In this document: positions 1 to 12,572 of the stretch, in pieces
How the letters are laid out: every line of letters starts with the position of its first letter
Position numbering within the stretch: the stretch's first letter is position 1
DNA from: Pyropia haitanensis
Taxonomy: Eukaryota > Rhodophyta > Bangiophyceae > Bangiales > Bangiaceae
Length of the DNA stretch: 64,000 bases
Direction of reading: 5' to 3'
Assembly: GCA_008729055.1 (NCBI GenBank)
Contig: SDUX01000008.1
Location: 1,302,001-1,366,000, forward strand
Notes under the pieces: model-generated
The model's input: only the letters and a program-made list of their open reading frames with translations
Told to the model about the DNA's origin: nothing
Databases searched by the model: none
Translations under genes and position numbers: made by a program

Positions 1-3000
1 TTCGACGTTACCCATACCCCCCCGTCGATATGGGCGTCGCCCCGCCACTGTCTTCATGGCAGCGGCCCCGTCACTCCTGCCGCCACCCGGCGGGCTGCGG
101 CGCGTGCTCGGAGCGTGGCGCCGTCGCGAACGGAGGGTCGTGCCGCCGCCCGTCGTCCGTGTCGAGCCCACCCCGGCCGGTGTCGGCGTGGCCATCCTGG
201 CATTGTGGCGCCTCACTGGTCGAGTCTCTCCGTCGACGCTATTGGCTGTGGCGGCCGTCCTCTCGCTGCCATCGTTGGTGCCGTCCGGCCCATCGTCGAT
301 GCCGCGCTCGCGTGGTGGTGGACCGTGCTCGTGGCGTTGCCGCCGCGCCCGGGCGGTCTCGGCGTTCACCTCGGTCGTTGCGGCCGCGCCGCCAACCACC
401 CCGCCATTGCTGGAGTACTACCTCCGTCGCTGCGGTCGCATCCTTGACGTCGTGTCGCTTCGACCCGTCGTCGCCTACCCCTCGTCGTCGACCCGCGCTG
501 CTGGCGTCGCACCGGCCGACCGCCTCGCGGTTGTGGCGGCCATCCCGGCTTCGCCACTGCCTCCCCGTCGTCAAGCCGCCGTCCCTCTCGTTGCTGCTGT
601 GACGCGACTCCCCCCCCATCCGTCGGTGCCGTTGTTCCCTGGCGCCGCTGGCGTGCCCGCGGTGCGGCTGTTGGCGGCCCCACTGTCCAGCCGCACCACC
701 CGCCGTGGCCGCCCTCTGCCCTCACGGGTGTTCCCTGCTCACGGCTGGTACTCCCGACTCCCGTTGACCAGCTTGCCCCCCCCCGGTGGTGACGCCGCCT
801 CTCCGCTGTCCGTCTACACCCGTCATCAACCCGTCTCCGCCGTCGGTCATCCGTTTGCAGTCGCGGCCCCCCCCGCAGTTGCTGCCGCCGCCCAGACAGC
901 CGTCAAGCCGCCTTCCTCGCGAGTCAGCGGCGGCTTTTCTTTCAGATGGCCGCTCCGCGCGTCACGGTCACGCCTATCGTCGTCGATGGCACATTCGCCG
1001 TCGGTGCTGCCGCCCGTGCCGTCGCGGCAGCGGGCGGGCGTGTGTGGATGTTGTAGCCCCCCCATCGGGCGGCGGCACGCCCGCGTCGCTCGGTTCGCCG
1101 CCATCGTGCAGGCGCGGCCGCCTCTTGTTGCCGCCGCATCCGTACTGTATCGACGTGTCGGGCGGCCACGTCTCGGCGCGTTGCCGCCACGGTCGTGTCG
1201 GACGTCCCCCCCGTCGTTGCGGTCACCAACGCGTTGCTTTTCCGTCGCCGCCTGTCGCCGTCGCCTGTCGTCATTGACGCTCTGCCGTCGCTGCTGCCGC
1301 TCTTCGCGGCGTGCCGCGGTCCCCCCCCTACGCCGCGGCCGCCTGACGTGTGGCGTCGGCCAAGCGCTCCCGTCGTGGCGGTGTGCCCTCATTTGTCGCC
1401 GCCGCGATCTCGTCGACGTGGCCTCCTACCGCCGCCACGTCCCGCGTCGCTGCCGTTGCCCGCCCCCCCACCCCCCCGTCATGATGCCGCCGCACGTGAC
1501 CCCCCTTTTTACCGCTGCCGCCGTCCCCCGCTGAGGCGGTTCTCCGTCGTGGTTGCCGCGGCCACCCCCGACGCTGTTGCTGCCCCTCCGCAGTCGTTAC
1601 TGGTGCCTCCCCGCGGCGTTGCCGCTGCCGCTGCTGTCGTTGAAGCTGATATTGTCGTGATGCCGCCGCTCGTGTCGTCGGCCGCCTCCCCCCCGGTGCA
1701 TGGTTGTCGCTATGCTCTCGCCGCGACAAGACTCCCTCGTCTCTGTCGCCCGGCTCTTGTGGCGGCCTCCCCATCGATGGCGTCACTGTTCTTACCGGTC
1801 GTTGCCGCTGCCACTCCTGTTTTGGCCGTGACCGTTGGGCCTCGCGGTCGCGGTGGCAGCGTGGAAGTCTCCGTCGCTATCCCCGCTGGTGTTGCCGCTG
1901 CGCGGTGGCGCTGCTGCCGCTGCCGCGGTCGCGGCTTGTACGGCCACCGTGTCCACTGCTTCCGTGGATGGCGCTGCCACCATTACGGCCTGTGTCGCTG
2001 CCGTGACCGCCGCCGCATCGCCTGGAGCCGCTGCGGCCATTGCTGCTGCCGTGACGGGTGTCGCTGTCGCTGCCGCAGCGGCTGCCGCAGCTGCTGCTGC
2101 GCAGTTGCGTGATGGAGCTCAATCGCGCCGCCCGCTGCCGACGCGGATTGGTCAAGCGTTGGTTGGGCGCGCAGTGAGGACATGGGTGCGGGTGGCGCCG
2201 CGTCGCCCCCGCTTGCGTCGCCGTTTCGTCGGTGTAGCGGGTCTCCCCCACGGGTTTGGCGTAGCTACTCGCGGTTGGTAGAGCACATCGACCGGCAGCG
2301 ATGTGTCCCCGCCCGCGTCGACCCCGCCGTCCTGCCGTCGGTGCTACGCTGTCGCCGCCGTTGACGCCGCGGTTTTTGTGCTGCTCGCCTCGCCGTCGAG
2401 GCTGCCATACAGCTGTCGGCGCTGCTCCACTCTGTGACGGCCCGCCGTGATGACGCCGTCGCCCCGCTTTTGGCGTCGCCTCTCCGCTGTTGGGGTCCCC
2501 CTATCCGCTTTCGTCACCGCCTGTTTTCCACGAGCGGCCCAATCGTGGGCGCCACTCCCGCCCGCGGTCGACACTGTGGCCCTGTCGTTGGCGCCATCAC
2601 CGTTCGGCGGCGTCGCGTTTTAGCTGTTGCCGTATCGACTGCGTGTCCCCGTCGTCGGCGGCGCCCCTGCCTCAGGCGACGGCACCCTGCTGCGGGCGCC
2701 TCTTCGCTGTTGGCACAGTCCAAGGACACTGCCGCCGCCGCGTTTTCCGTCGGTGCCGCCTTCGGGGTGAGCAGTCTGTGACGTGGCCGCCAGCGCGGTC
2801 TATGTGGCTGCCGCTGCCGCTGCGGCGACCGCCGGCGGTGCGCTGTGTTGGCCGCGACCGCGGTGTCTGACGCGGCCGCTGCCGCTGCCGCTGTCGCGGC
2901 CACAGCTGCTGCTACTGTCACTGCCGCCGCGGTGTTGTCGCCGCCGCCGCCCCAGACTCCGTCGCTAGCACCGCCGCGGCGTGTGGGTCTGCGGGCGTTG

Positions 3001-3700
3001 TGGTGGGCCGCTTTTGTGACGATTGCCACCGCGGCGTCTGTGGCTGATTCTGTCGCCGCCTCTGCCACGGCCGGTGACGTGGCGGATGTGGCTGCCGCGG
3101 TCTGCGTCGTCGCGGCGACGGCCGCCGCGTTTGTGGCCGCCACGACCGCGGCGTCTGTCGCTGCCGCTGACGCGGTGGGCCACGTCTGGCAGCCGATACC
3201 GCGGCGTATCTTGTCACCGCCGCTGCTGCCGTGGTCGCGGGCGCTCATGCTGCCACTGAAGCTGTGGTCGACCTGGCGTCTCTCTCTTCTGCCAGCGGGA
3301 TGTCCGTGGCTGCGGTGGCCGCGGCGTCTGTCATTGCCACCGCCGCGGCGTCTGTCGCTGCCGTCGCAAGGCTGCCGTCGCAGCAGCCATCGCGACGGGC
3401 GCCGTGCGTAGCTACTGGCCGGGAGGCTGTTGTGGCTGGCGCCGGTGTGGAGCCAGTCGCTGCCGCTGCCGGTGCCAACGTCGCGGCCACTGGCGTTGCC
3501 GCCGTCGCTGTCGCCACCGCAGCATCTATCGTCGCAGCTGCCACCACGGACGCGGCTTCTGTGGGTGCTGTTGCTGCTGCCGCAGTCGCGGCGGTCGGTG
3601 GTGCGCCTGTCTTGGAGTGGCTCTGCGGCGCAGCCGGCGAGGGGTTGTGCGCTCCTGTCAGTGTGGCGGCCGCCGAGGCGCTCGGCGCGGCCCCCGGCGT
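1..3700. other. GC-rich low-complexity DNA, no recognised gene
   Basis: Long overlapping open frames exist on both strands, but they result from the near absence of AT-rich stop codons in GCC/GTC/CGC-rich sequence. None of their translations shows a domain, a signal peptide or a balanced composition. I see imperfect trinucleotide-biased repetition and poly-C runs of 7-8 bases, and nothing that supports a gene. Confidence 0.6.
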
Positions 3701-6700
3701 AGCGCCTGCGGATGTGAGTATCGCCAGTGTGGCCACCGCGGCGGCCGGCGACGCCATTGGCGGCGTGGCCGCCGTGAGGCGGATCGGCGAGGCGGCCGCC
3801 TTGGGACGGATCGGCGAGGCGGCTGCCTCGGGACGGATTGGCGTCGCGGCAATTTGACACGGATCGGCGTCGCGGCCACCGAGACCGGGTTGCTCAGCCG
3901 GGAGCGACGCGGCCACCGAGCCGCTGCCGGCCGCTGTGGGCTGTGTGGCCGCCATGGGGCGCGTTTGTGTAGCGGGCGCCGAGGCCCTGGCCGGGGCCGT
4001 CGGCTTCGCCGCTGCCGTTTGGGCGCATCGCTGTCTGGCCGGCGAGGACGCGCCGCGTGGCGCCATCGGCGTCGCCGCTGTCGGGGGGCGGATCGCCGAT
4101 TGCCCGACCGCGTGGAGCACGCCGCCGGCGTGCTCGCCGCCAAGGCGCTGAGCGCTGCCGTTGGCGTTGCCGCCGCCGGCGGGGGGATCGCTGTTTGGCG
4201 GTCGCCGAGGCGCTGGGCGCCGCCGTTGACGTCGCCGCCGCCGCGGGGCGCGCCACCGACCTGCACGCCACCAAGGTGCTAGACGCCGCCGTCTGTGTCG
4301 CCGCGGTCTGGCGGTGGCTCGCCACCGGCTTGCCGTCGTGTTGCTGGGCGTGGTCGTCGGCGTCTTTGGCGCCGTGGGGCACGCCGCCGGCGTGCCCGCG
4401 GTTGTCGCGCTGGGCGCCTTTGTCGGCGTTGACGCCACCGTGGGAAGGATCGCCGACTGTCAGTCCGACGCGGCGGACACTGCCGTCGGTGTCGCCGCCG
4501 TTGGGCTTTAGCTCGCGGTCTGCCCGCGGCCGACGCGTCGAGAGCCACCGTCGGCATTGCCGACGGTGTGGGGCGCGCCGCCGGCGTGCCTGCCGCCAAG
4601 GCGCTGCATGCCGCCGTCGACTTAGCCGCCGTCGTGGGGCGCATTGTCAACTGCCTGCCGCAGACGCGGCGGGCGTCGCCGTTGCCGTCGCCGTCACTGC
4701 CGTACGCGCCGCCGCCATCGGGCTTTGGATCGCTGACTGCCCGTCGCCGTCGTGGTCGTCGCCGTTGTCAGGCGCGCCACCTGCGTGGCCGCCGTCGTGG
4801 CCCTGGGCGCCGTCATCTGCGATACCGCCATCGGCGTCGCCGCCGCCAATGGGGCGGGTTGCTGTCGGCCCGCCGTTGTGGCGCTGCGTGCCGCCGTCGA
4901 CGTCGCCGCTGTCGTGGTGCGCCGCGCCGTCGTCAGCGCCGTCGCCGCTGGGGAGCGCGTCGCCGGCGTGGCCGCCGTCGTGGCCCTGGGCGCCGTCGTC
5001 TGCGATACCGTCATCGGCGTCGCCGCCGCCAAAGGGGCGGATTGCTGCCGGCCCGCCGTTGTGGCGCTGCGTGCCGCCGTCGACGTCGCCGCTGTCGTGG
5101 TGCGCTGCGCCGTCGTCAGCGCCGTCGCCGCTGGGGTGCGCGTCGCCCGCGTGGCCGCCAGTGTGGCGCTGCGTGCTGCCGTCGACGTCGCTGGTGTCGT
5201 GGGGTTTGGCGTTGGCGTGGCTGCTGTCTCGGCACTGCGTGCTGCCGTCGCCGTCGCCGTCGACGTGGTGCGCGGCGCCGCCGCCGGCGCCGTCGCCGCT
5301 GGGAAGCGCGTCGTCATCGTGGCCGCCGGTGTGGCGCTTGGCGCCGCCGTCGGCGTCGCCGCCGCCAATGGGGCGGGTTGCTGTCGGCCCGCCGTTGTGA
5401 CGCCGCGTGCCGCCGTCGGCGTTGCCGTCGACGTGGTGCGCGGCGCCGCCGTCGTCGCCGTCGCCGTTGCGGAGCGCGTCGCCGGCGTGGCCGGATTGCT
5501 GGCGGCCCGCCGTTGTCGTGCTGCGTGCCGCCGTCGGCGTCGCCGCTGTCGTGGGGCGCGGTGTCGCCGTCGGCGCCGTTGCCGCTGGGGTGCGCGTTTC
5601 CGGCGTTGCCGCCTGTGTGGCGCTTGGCGCCGCCATCGGCGTTGGCGTCGCCAAGAAGGCGGTTTGCTGCCGGCCCGCCGTTGTGGCGCTGAGTGCCGCC
5701 GTCGACGTCGCCGCCGGTGTGGCGCTTTGCACCGCCATGGGCGTAGCTGCTGCCGTAGGGTATGGCACCGTCGTGGTCGCTGTCGTGGCGCTTGGCACCG
5801 CCGTCGGCGTCGCCGCCGCTGGGGTGCCGGGGATCGTCACTCGACGGCCGCCGAGAGACACGGGGTTCTATTGTTGGCGTCACCGCCGCCAGGGAGGCGG
5901 ATCGTTGCCGGCCTGCCGCCGACGGGCTGCGCGCCGCCGTCTGTGTCGCCACCGCCGTGAGGCGGATCGACGCCCGCCGGTGGCCGAGGGGTCGAGCGCT
6001 GCCGTCTGCGTGGCTGCAATCCTGGGGCGCGCCGCCGGCCTGCCGCCTGCCGAGGCGGTCGGCGCCGCCGTGGGCATCGCCGCCGTTGTCGGGCGCACCG
6101 CCGGCGTGCCCATCGTCACGAGGCTGAGCGCGGCCGTCGGCGTCGCCGCCGTCGTCGGGCGTGCCGCCGCGTTGCCGTTCGTCGTGGGGCCAGGCGCCAA
6201 CGTCGGCGTCGTCGCCGCCGGGGGCGGATCGCCGCCCGCCGGCTATTGAGAGGCCCGAGCGCCGACGTCGGCGCCGCCGACGTCGTGGGGCTCGCCGTTG
6301 GCGTGCCTGTTGTTGTGGCGCCGGGCGCCGCCTTCAGCGTTGTCGACACCGGGGTGGGGGATCGCCGCCGGCCCGCCGCGGCGACGCCGGGCGCCGCCGC
6401 TGGCGTCGCGGCCACCGGACGACGGATGACTGGCCTGCCGACGGACGAGGGGCCGGGTGCCGCCGTCTGCGTCGCCGCCGGCGTGAGACGCGCCGCCGGC
6501 GTGCCCGCCGTCGTTGCGCTGGGAGCCTCTGTCGTCGTCGCCGCCATCGGCGTCGCCGACGTCTTTGGGCGCGCCACAGGTGTGCCCGCCATCGTGGCCC
6601 TGGGCGCCGTCTTCGGCGTCATCGCCGGCGCGAGGGCGGATCGCTGCCGGCCGTTGGGGGGCCGGGCGCCGCCGTCGGCGCCGCCACCGTTGTGGGGCGC

Positions 6701-7040
6701 GCCGCCAGCGTGCCCGCCGTGTGGCGCTGGGCGCCGCCGTCGGCGTTGCCGCTGTTGTGGTGCGCGCCGCGGACGCGCGCGCCGTCGTCGCGCTGAGAAC
6801 CGCCGTCAGCGTTACCGTCGTCGGCGTCGCTCCTGTCAGCGTAGCCGCGTTTGTCGGCCACGCCGTCGGCGTGCCCGCTGTCATGGCGCTGGGCGCTGCC
6901 GTCGGCGTCGCCGCCGTCGCGGGGCGCGCCGCTGGAGTGCCCTCCATTGTGGCGATGGGTGCCGCCGTCTGCGCCGAGCCCGATGTGGTGCGTGTGGCTG
7001 GCGCGGCCGCTGAGGCTCTGGGCGCTGCCGTCCGTGCGGT
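3700..7040. repeat. Degenerate GC-rich minisatellite, unit about 66 bp
   Basis: A word resembling GGGCGCGCCGCCGGCGTGCC recurs through the stretch. Near 6.0-6.3 kb its copies start at about 6025, 6091, 6157, 6232 and 6288, giving steps of 66, 66, 75 and 56 bases, so the array is strongly diverged. All six frames are open for long stretches and translate to Ala/Val/Gly- or Thr/Pro/Ala-rich repeats. I read it as satellite-like DNA, although a repetitive Ala/Thr/Pro protein on the minus strand cannot be excluded from sequence alone. Confidence 0.55.
4801..5166. repeat. 183-bp tandem duplication
   Basis: Bases 4801-4983 and 4984-5166 are near-identical direct copies that differ at about a dozen positions. 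The period is 183 bases, a multiple of three. A related half copy begins near 5359. The high identity inside an otherwise diverged minisatellite indicates a recent duplication. Confidence 0.8.
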
Positions 7041-7042
7041 GG

Positions 7043-7591
7043 TTAACGGGGGGCGGGCTCGGCGCGGGCTCGGCACGCCGCCGCGGGCGTGGCGGCTGCG
7101 GAGGCGGCGCTGCCAAAGGGCGCAGCGGCTTTTGGGACCCGCCGCCGCCGTTTGCGGCCGCGGTTGACGACACGGCCGTGGGTGGGGAAGCCATAGACGC
7201 TTGGAAGGTCGGCGTAGGACGCCGCCGCCGCGCCCCCCCCACCTGCCTCCAGCCCCGGTTCGGCGGCGGGCACAACGGCGGCGGGCGCGCGAGCGCCGTC
7301 CGCGGCGGCGGTGACGGTGCCCGGCGGAGCGTCGGTGGCACCCGTGACGGCGGTGTTGCCGACCGGTACGGCGCCGTCCGCGGCAGTGGTGGCGGCGGGG
7401 GTGACGGCGGCGTCCTCGGTTGCGCCCGTCACCGACGGGGTGGCGCCTGACCCCCACCCCGCGCCGCCGCCGTATGTGGCCGGTCGCCACCTCCCCGCCG
7501 CCACCGTCACCGCCGCGGCGGCGGGGTGGTGACCGGCGCTGGCTGGGCGCCGCCCACATTGCTGTCGGCTGGCCCCTGCCGCATCCGTCAC
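7043..7591 (-). CDS. Possible hypothetical protein exon
   Basis: This frame of about 182 codons has a more protein-like composition than the other frames in the first 10 kb. It has an Ala/Thr/Gly/Pro-rich first part, then a stretch of mixed residues (about 7110-7210) containing SYADLPSVYGF and a basic cluster RGRKRRRR that could be a nuclear localisation signal, then an Ala-rich end. No domain is recognised. Start, exon structure and reality are all uncertain, and the opposite strand is also open here. Confidence 0.2.
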   Translation of the reverse strand: MTDAAGASRQQCGRRPASAGHHPAAAAVTVAAGRWRPATYGGGAGWGSGATPSVTGATEDAAVTPAATTAADGAVPVGNTAVTGATDAPPGTVTAAADGARAPAAVVPAAEPGLEAGGGGAAAASYADLPSVYGFPTHGRVVNRGRKRRRRVPKAAAPFGSAASAAATPAAACRARAEPAPR

Positions 7592-7599
7592 TTCGCACT

Positions 7600-10150
7600 T
7601 TGGCTCTGGCTCTGGTGCGCGCGAGACTTGCTGACGCCGGCTTCACTGTTCCGCGCTCCGCCACTGGCTGCGTCAAGGTGTAGCAAGCGGCACCGGCGCC
7701 GCCCGTGCTGGGCGGCGGATGTCAGCTACAACGGCGGCGGCAGCAGCGACTGAGTCGTCGACGGTTACGGTGGTGGTCGCAGTGTCGTTTTGTCTCTTGG
7801 CACGATGGCGGCTTGTCGGGTCTGTGAGTGGCGCCGGCGGGCTCTGGCGACGTCCACTTGGCGGGGCCGCTTGTGGCGATGGGGTTGGTGAGCCGTCCGC
7901 TTGCCGCCGCGGACGTCCCAGCCGCGTACCCTCCACCCAGCCGCCCCCCCCCCCCCATTTTGACTCCGGCGTGCGTACGTGACTTGTCGCCGCTAGAGTC
8001 TTTTTTCCCCGCCGTGCCATTGAAGATGAGGCACGTCCAGGCGCGGACCGCCGCTCCCGCTGCGACGTTGCATCAGCTGCCGCGACGTCCATGTTTGCTG
8101 CTGCCGCGCCCGCCACCGCCGCTCCTGCTGTTACCTTGGCTGCCAATTTACGTTGCTCCCCCCCCCCCCCCTTCCTCAACGTTGTCGGCCCCTCTTGCTG
8201 CTGGCAAAGCCCGCAGGTGGGGGGCAGAGGACGGCGCGGGAGGGCGTATCGCCCTCACCGCAACTGCCGTCGGCTGTACTCATTGCCGCTGCGACCGCCG
8301 TCACTGTCGCCGCTGCCGAGGCGGCGAGCATGGCCAACGCGACCACCGCCGCTGTTGGCGTTGCTGCGGTCACTGCCGTCCCGTTGCCGCGTGTCGTCTG
8401 CCTCCCCCCTCCTGAACGGAGCCCGCCCCATGTTGTGCGTCCGTGGATGGCGTGCATCGAGTGGCGTGGACGGGCGGACGGACACCTTGCGCTGTCTGCG
8501 CCGCCGTTGCCTGTGCTGCTGGCCTGCCTTTGTGGTGGGCGGCGGCGGGAGGGGGGGAGGCAAGGGGCAGGACCGCAAGGGGGGGGAGACCGCCGCATAC
8601 GCCACGGCTGCTGCTCCTACTGCCGCCGCCGCTGTGCCACCGCCGCCGCCGCGGTCGCGTTTGCGCCGGATGGTGCTGTTGCTGGCGCCGTCGCCGCTGT
8701 CACCGTTGCCTGTGCCACTCACAGCCATCCCGATTGACTGCTCTTTCCCACCCCCCCCGCGTCCAACTGCTGGCCGGCCCGTTTTGTTTGGTCAGTCCAT
8801 GCAGTGGATGGGTAGGAGCGGGACGGCATGGCGGCGCCTGTGTCAGCCAACACCGCCGCTACTACCGCCCTTGAGGCAGCAGACGCTGCGTGCACCGTGT
8901 CTGATGGTGGTCAAGGCGGCGGTGCCTACTACCTTCAACCGTGGCGTCGGTCGGTGGACGTGCTGGAGGGGATGCGGTGGCGGCGGCCACTGGCGGCGAC
9001 GAGCTCTTGGCAGCCGCAGCAGCGGCCACGACCGGCCCCCTTGGCGCCGCGCACCCGCACTCTCACGGGTGTGCTAGGCGACCGCCAGCGTGCAGTCGGC
9101 CGCTCTCACCCCCGGCGGGTGCGGCAAGGGCGCTCCCGGCCGCGGACGCGGCCTCTCCGCGGGCCGCCACCGACGGCGCCTTGGCGAGAGGTACGCGGCC
9201 AGGCGGCGGCGGGGGCGGCGCGGGCACCACGGCGGCCGCCGACGCGGCGGACAACGCCGACGACCGCCCGTCGATGGAGACAGGAGCTGACGACGCCGGG
9301 GTGGGGGGTTGAGGACAGGCGTGGCAGCGCTGGCAGCGGCACGCCACAGGTCCGCGGCGGCCGCAACCGCCCAACGCGGCCCCACCTCTTCCCCCGTCTG
9401 GTCTGGCCGCGACGCGTCGCGTCAGCGGCGGCGGCCGGCGGCGGCTGCTGGGCAGGGTCGACCGGGCAGCGTCGCGACGGGCAGCGGCGTCGCGGGGGGT
9501 GGGGGTCGTCGCCGCCGTCGCGGCTGTGGCGTGGCGGCTGCCGCGCGCGTCGCGCGCTGTCCCCGTACGCTTTCGCAGACCGCCCAGTCCTCCACTCCCG
9601 GGCGGTCTGGCTGTCCTTGTGCTCCTCGGCCAGCCGGTCTCGGCCCGCCACTGACGCCAGGTGCCCCCCCCCTTCCCCCCCTCTTCCTTCCAGCCTGGGG
9701 CTACCGGCGCGGGGGGAGCCGTCGCGGCCACGCCGCATCGCCGAGGCACCCAGGGGTTGCCGCCGGCAGCGCTCCCCCCCCCCCTGCCGCCGCCCCCCGT
9801 TTGGTGTCCAGCGGGGACCACGTGCCCGCACGGGACGCCGCCAGGCGACGGGCGTTGGCGGGGAGCACACAGGCGTCCGCGCGCACGTGGCAGACGGGCG
9901 GCCGTCAGGATGCGCCCGTGTGGACCCAGGCGCCGCCGTGACGCGCCACCGCGAGCGCGGGTGCACCCCCCCCACGCCGCCCGTGCGCGGCAGGCCACAC
10001 GCCCACCCAACAACCCAGAAGGGACAAAAAAAAAAAAGAAAAAAACGTGCAACAGCGGGGCAGCGTGACGGCGGCCGAGGCCGCCGGGACTCCCCCCCCC
10101 CCGCCCCCTTTCCCGATGAAGGAACCGCGGCGGTCTGGCCGCGGCCGGCG
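7600..10150. other. GC-rich stretch without a recognised gene
   Basis: Open frames on both strands are Arg/Pro/Ala/Gly-rich and mutually overlapping, and I see no domain in any. A short A-rich tract lies near 10025-10044, with poly-C runs around it. If the F-box/Sel1 gene upstream on the minus strand has a longer 3' end, its UTR would fall in the right part of this stretch. Confidence 0.5.
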
Positions 10151-10298
10151 CGATGACCCCCAGGGATGAGCGGCGGCGCCACCCGCCGCGCCTGGCGTGC
10201 GGCGGCCGCCGCCGCCGCCGCCGTCGCCGCCGCCGCCGCCGCCGTGGCCACGGGGCCGCCCGACGAATGCCCGCCCCGCCTGGCGGGCGGCAGCCCTG

Positions 10299-11505
10299 TC
10301 ACGCAACGCGGACGCCAGCCCCCCCCCCCCTCCCCCCCCCCGCGGGAGGCCCATACGGGCGGCGAAAAACGCCGCCGCCGAGCCCGCCGCGTCGCTGTGG
10401 CAGGCGCACCGGTAGCCATAGGCGTAGAGCAGCGCCAGGTGCGCCGCGGCCTGCGCGTTGCCGTAGCGGGCCGCCCGGCGGTACCTGGCGGTGGTGGGTG
10501 GGGGGGGGGGTAGTGCGGGAAGGCGGGAGGGGGGAGTGAGGTACGGCAAAGGGCAGAGGGGGGGGGAACGATGATGCAGAGGGGGGGGGAGGGGGCGGCG
10601 CGTGAGCGGCACGCCGTCCACGGCGCACGGTGGTGACGTCAGAAACGGACCGTCCGCGGCGGGCGTGACAAACGCACACAAAAAACAAAGAAGCGCACGC
10701 AACACGGGCGACCGCGACGTCCCAAGAATAGGCGGCGGAGGGGGGCGGATGGGAGAGTGGTGGCGCCGCCACCAGCGGCAAAGCGCGTCTGCCGCCGCCA
10801 CCACCAGCATGGCGGACCGGCGGACGCGCGGGTCCCGGCGCCGCGGGGTACCGCCGCGGGAGAGCCGCTTCCCCGCGCGGCACCGCCCACCCCCAGACCG
10901 CACCGGCAGACGCGGGGCGCCATACCCAGGGCCAAGGCCGTACGCGCCCTGAGTCCCCCCTCCTGCTCCCCCCCCCCCCCCCCCACCCCATACAAACCCA
11001 CCCCCCCCCCATCCTCCCCCCAGCGACGCCCCCCCACCCCCCCCGCACCACCACCCCGTAGCCGCCCCCTCCCCCCCCCCCCAGCCAAACGCACCAGCCC
11101 TCCGCCGCCCGCACATGCCGCCGCCGCACGAGCGGCAGCCGCAGCGACCGCCACAGCCCACCACACGCGTCCACCGCCGCGCGCCACCGCACGCACACAC
11201 CCCGCGCGGCGGCCACGTCCGCGACGGCGGTGAGGTGGCTGACAATGACGAGGAGCATATCCTCGGGCAGGAAGATGTCGCCGGGGCGCGTCAGGGGCGC
11301 CGCCGAGCCCACCGTACGACCGCGAGGGGGGGGGGGGAGGGCGTGCGGGGGGGGGGGGGGGCGAGGGAGGGGGGGTGTCCCGCCCGGCCGCCTCGGCCGT
11401 GGGGGTGCGCGCCGCCGCCGGCGACGGAGACGGCGACGGAGGCGGTGACGGCAACGGGGGTGGCGCCGGTGACGGTGACCACACAATCAACGCCATCGTG
11501 GCCAT
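10299..11505 (-). CDS. F-box and Sel1-repeat protein (multi-exon)
   Basis: Likely a substrate receptor of an SCF ubiquitin ligase. The minus strand at about 11285-11130 encodes an F-box with LPEDMLLVIVSHL, then VCVRWRAAVDA and LWRSLRLP, which fits the family pattern of a hydrophobic helix followed by a conserved Trp. A good splice donor (CTG/GTGCGT) follows at 11095/11094, and a possible acceptor lies at 10949. A further acceptor (CGCCAG/GTACC) at 10485/10484 opens an exon carrying RRAARYGNAQAAAHLALLYA, the helix pair of a Sel1-like repeat. F-box plus Sel1/TPR-like repeats is a known algal and plant combination. Start candidates are ATGs at 11505, 11496 and 11486. The first two read a Pro/Ser-rich leader in another frame, so a C-run indel or an intron separates them from the F-box. 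Domain calls are firm; exon borders and the 3' end are not. Confidence 0.6.
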
Positions 11506-12572
11506 GGGGAGGGGGGGAAAAGAAGGGTCAGACGGGGGAGGGGGGAGGGAGAGCAGACGCCAAGGACACGGCCCGCGGCAGGGACCGCACGCCCGAGCCA
11601 CCCAGGGGGGGACCAGGGGCGCGGAGGCGACAAGGGCCGCCGACAACACCACCACCCAAACGAGCACGACGACAGGGTGTAGCAAGACGGGGAGAAGGAG
11701 AGAGGCCAGCGCACCACACGGCCGCCGCCGTCAAAAAAGGAGGAAGAGACGAGCGAAGAAACGGAAACGCCCCGTGGGCTGGTCGCCGGGGACGCGGCAG
11801 GCCGGTGCAGAGGATGTGGAGAAGAGGCAAACAAAAAAGACAGAAGCACAATTAACAACCCGACGCGCCACGGGGGCGCACGCGGCAGGGGCAGACGCAG
11901 CGGGACAATGGGGAGGGCGGTGCACACGGCGGGGGCGCGGGGGGGGGGCGGTGAGCAGAGGCGCGGGGTGGTGGTGGTGGTGGCGCAGGAGAAGAGAGGG
12001 GAGCGTGCGCGAGGAGAGAAACGCAAGGAGACCCCTCCCCCCTCGGAGACGCGCAGTCGCGAGGCCCATCTGGGGCGACCTCCTTGCCCCCGTTGGGCGA
12101 CGCTGATTGGGCGCCTCCAAACGCCGCCTGCACGTGGCGCGGCGAGAGAGGGCGCGGCGCCGGGGCCGACAGCGTGCCCCCCCCGTAGGCCGTCAGCAGA
12201 TGACCCGCCACGTGGGTTGATCTCCGTGGACGTACAGGGCGAATGCCGCAGACAACAAGTACCCCAATGGGTGAGGCGGAAGTGGATCAACTCCAACCGC
12301 TCGACCGCTCCCGTGCGAGCGTGTGTGCTGCAGCCGAGCGCAACGTCGACCGCGTCACCCCCCCCCCCCCACCACTCCATCGCTGCCCGCCCCCCACGCG
12401 CGCCCCCCTCCGCGGCACCAGCTCCCTTGGCGCCATGCCCCTACCCACCCCCCCCGCCTTTGTGTCCACCACTGGCAGGCGCGTCGGCACTCACCCTCAC
12501 CCCCTCACCGCGGCCACATTGGTGCGGCGGCACCGCCCGCGGCGGCTCACCGCCGCCGCCACGGGCCGTGTC

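Noticed and set aside
56..2281. Long Arg/Ala/Val/Pro-rich open frames at the window start
   Set aside because: Open frames overlap on both strands because stop codons are rare in this GC-rich repeat-like DNA. No domain or consistent composition supports them.
3245..5861. Minus-strand Thr/Pro/Ala and Asp/Gly/His repeat proteins
   Set aside because: They translate a degenerate minisatellite, and the other frames of the same DNA are equally open and repetitive.
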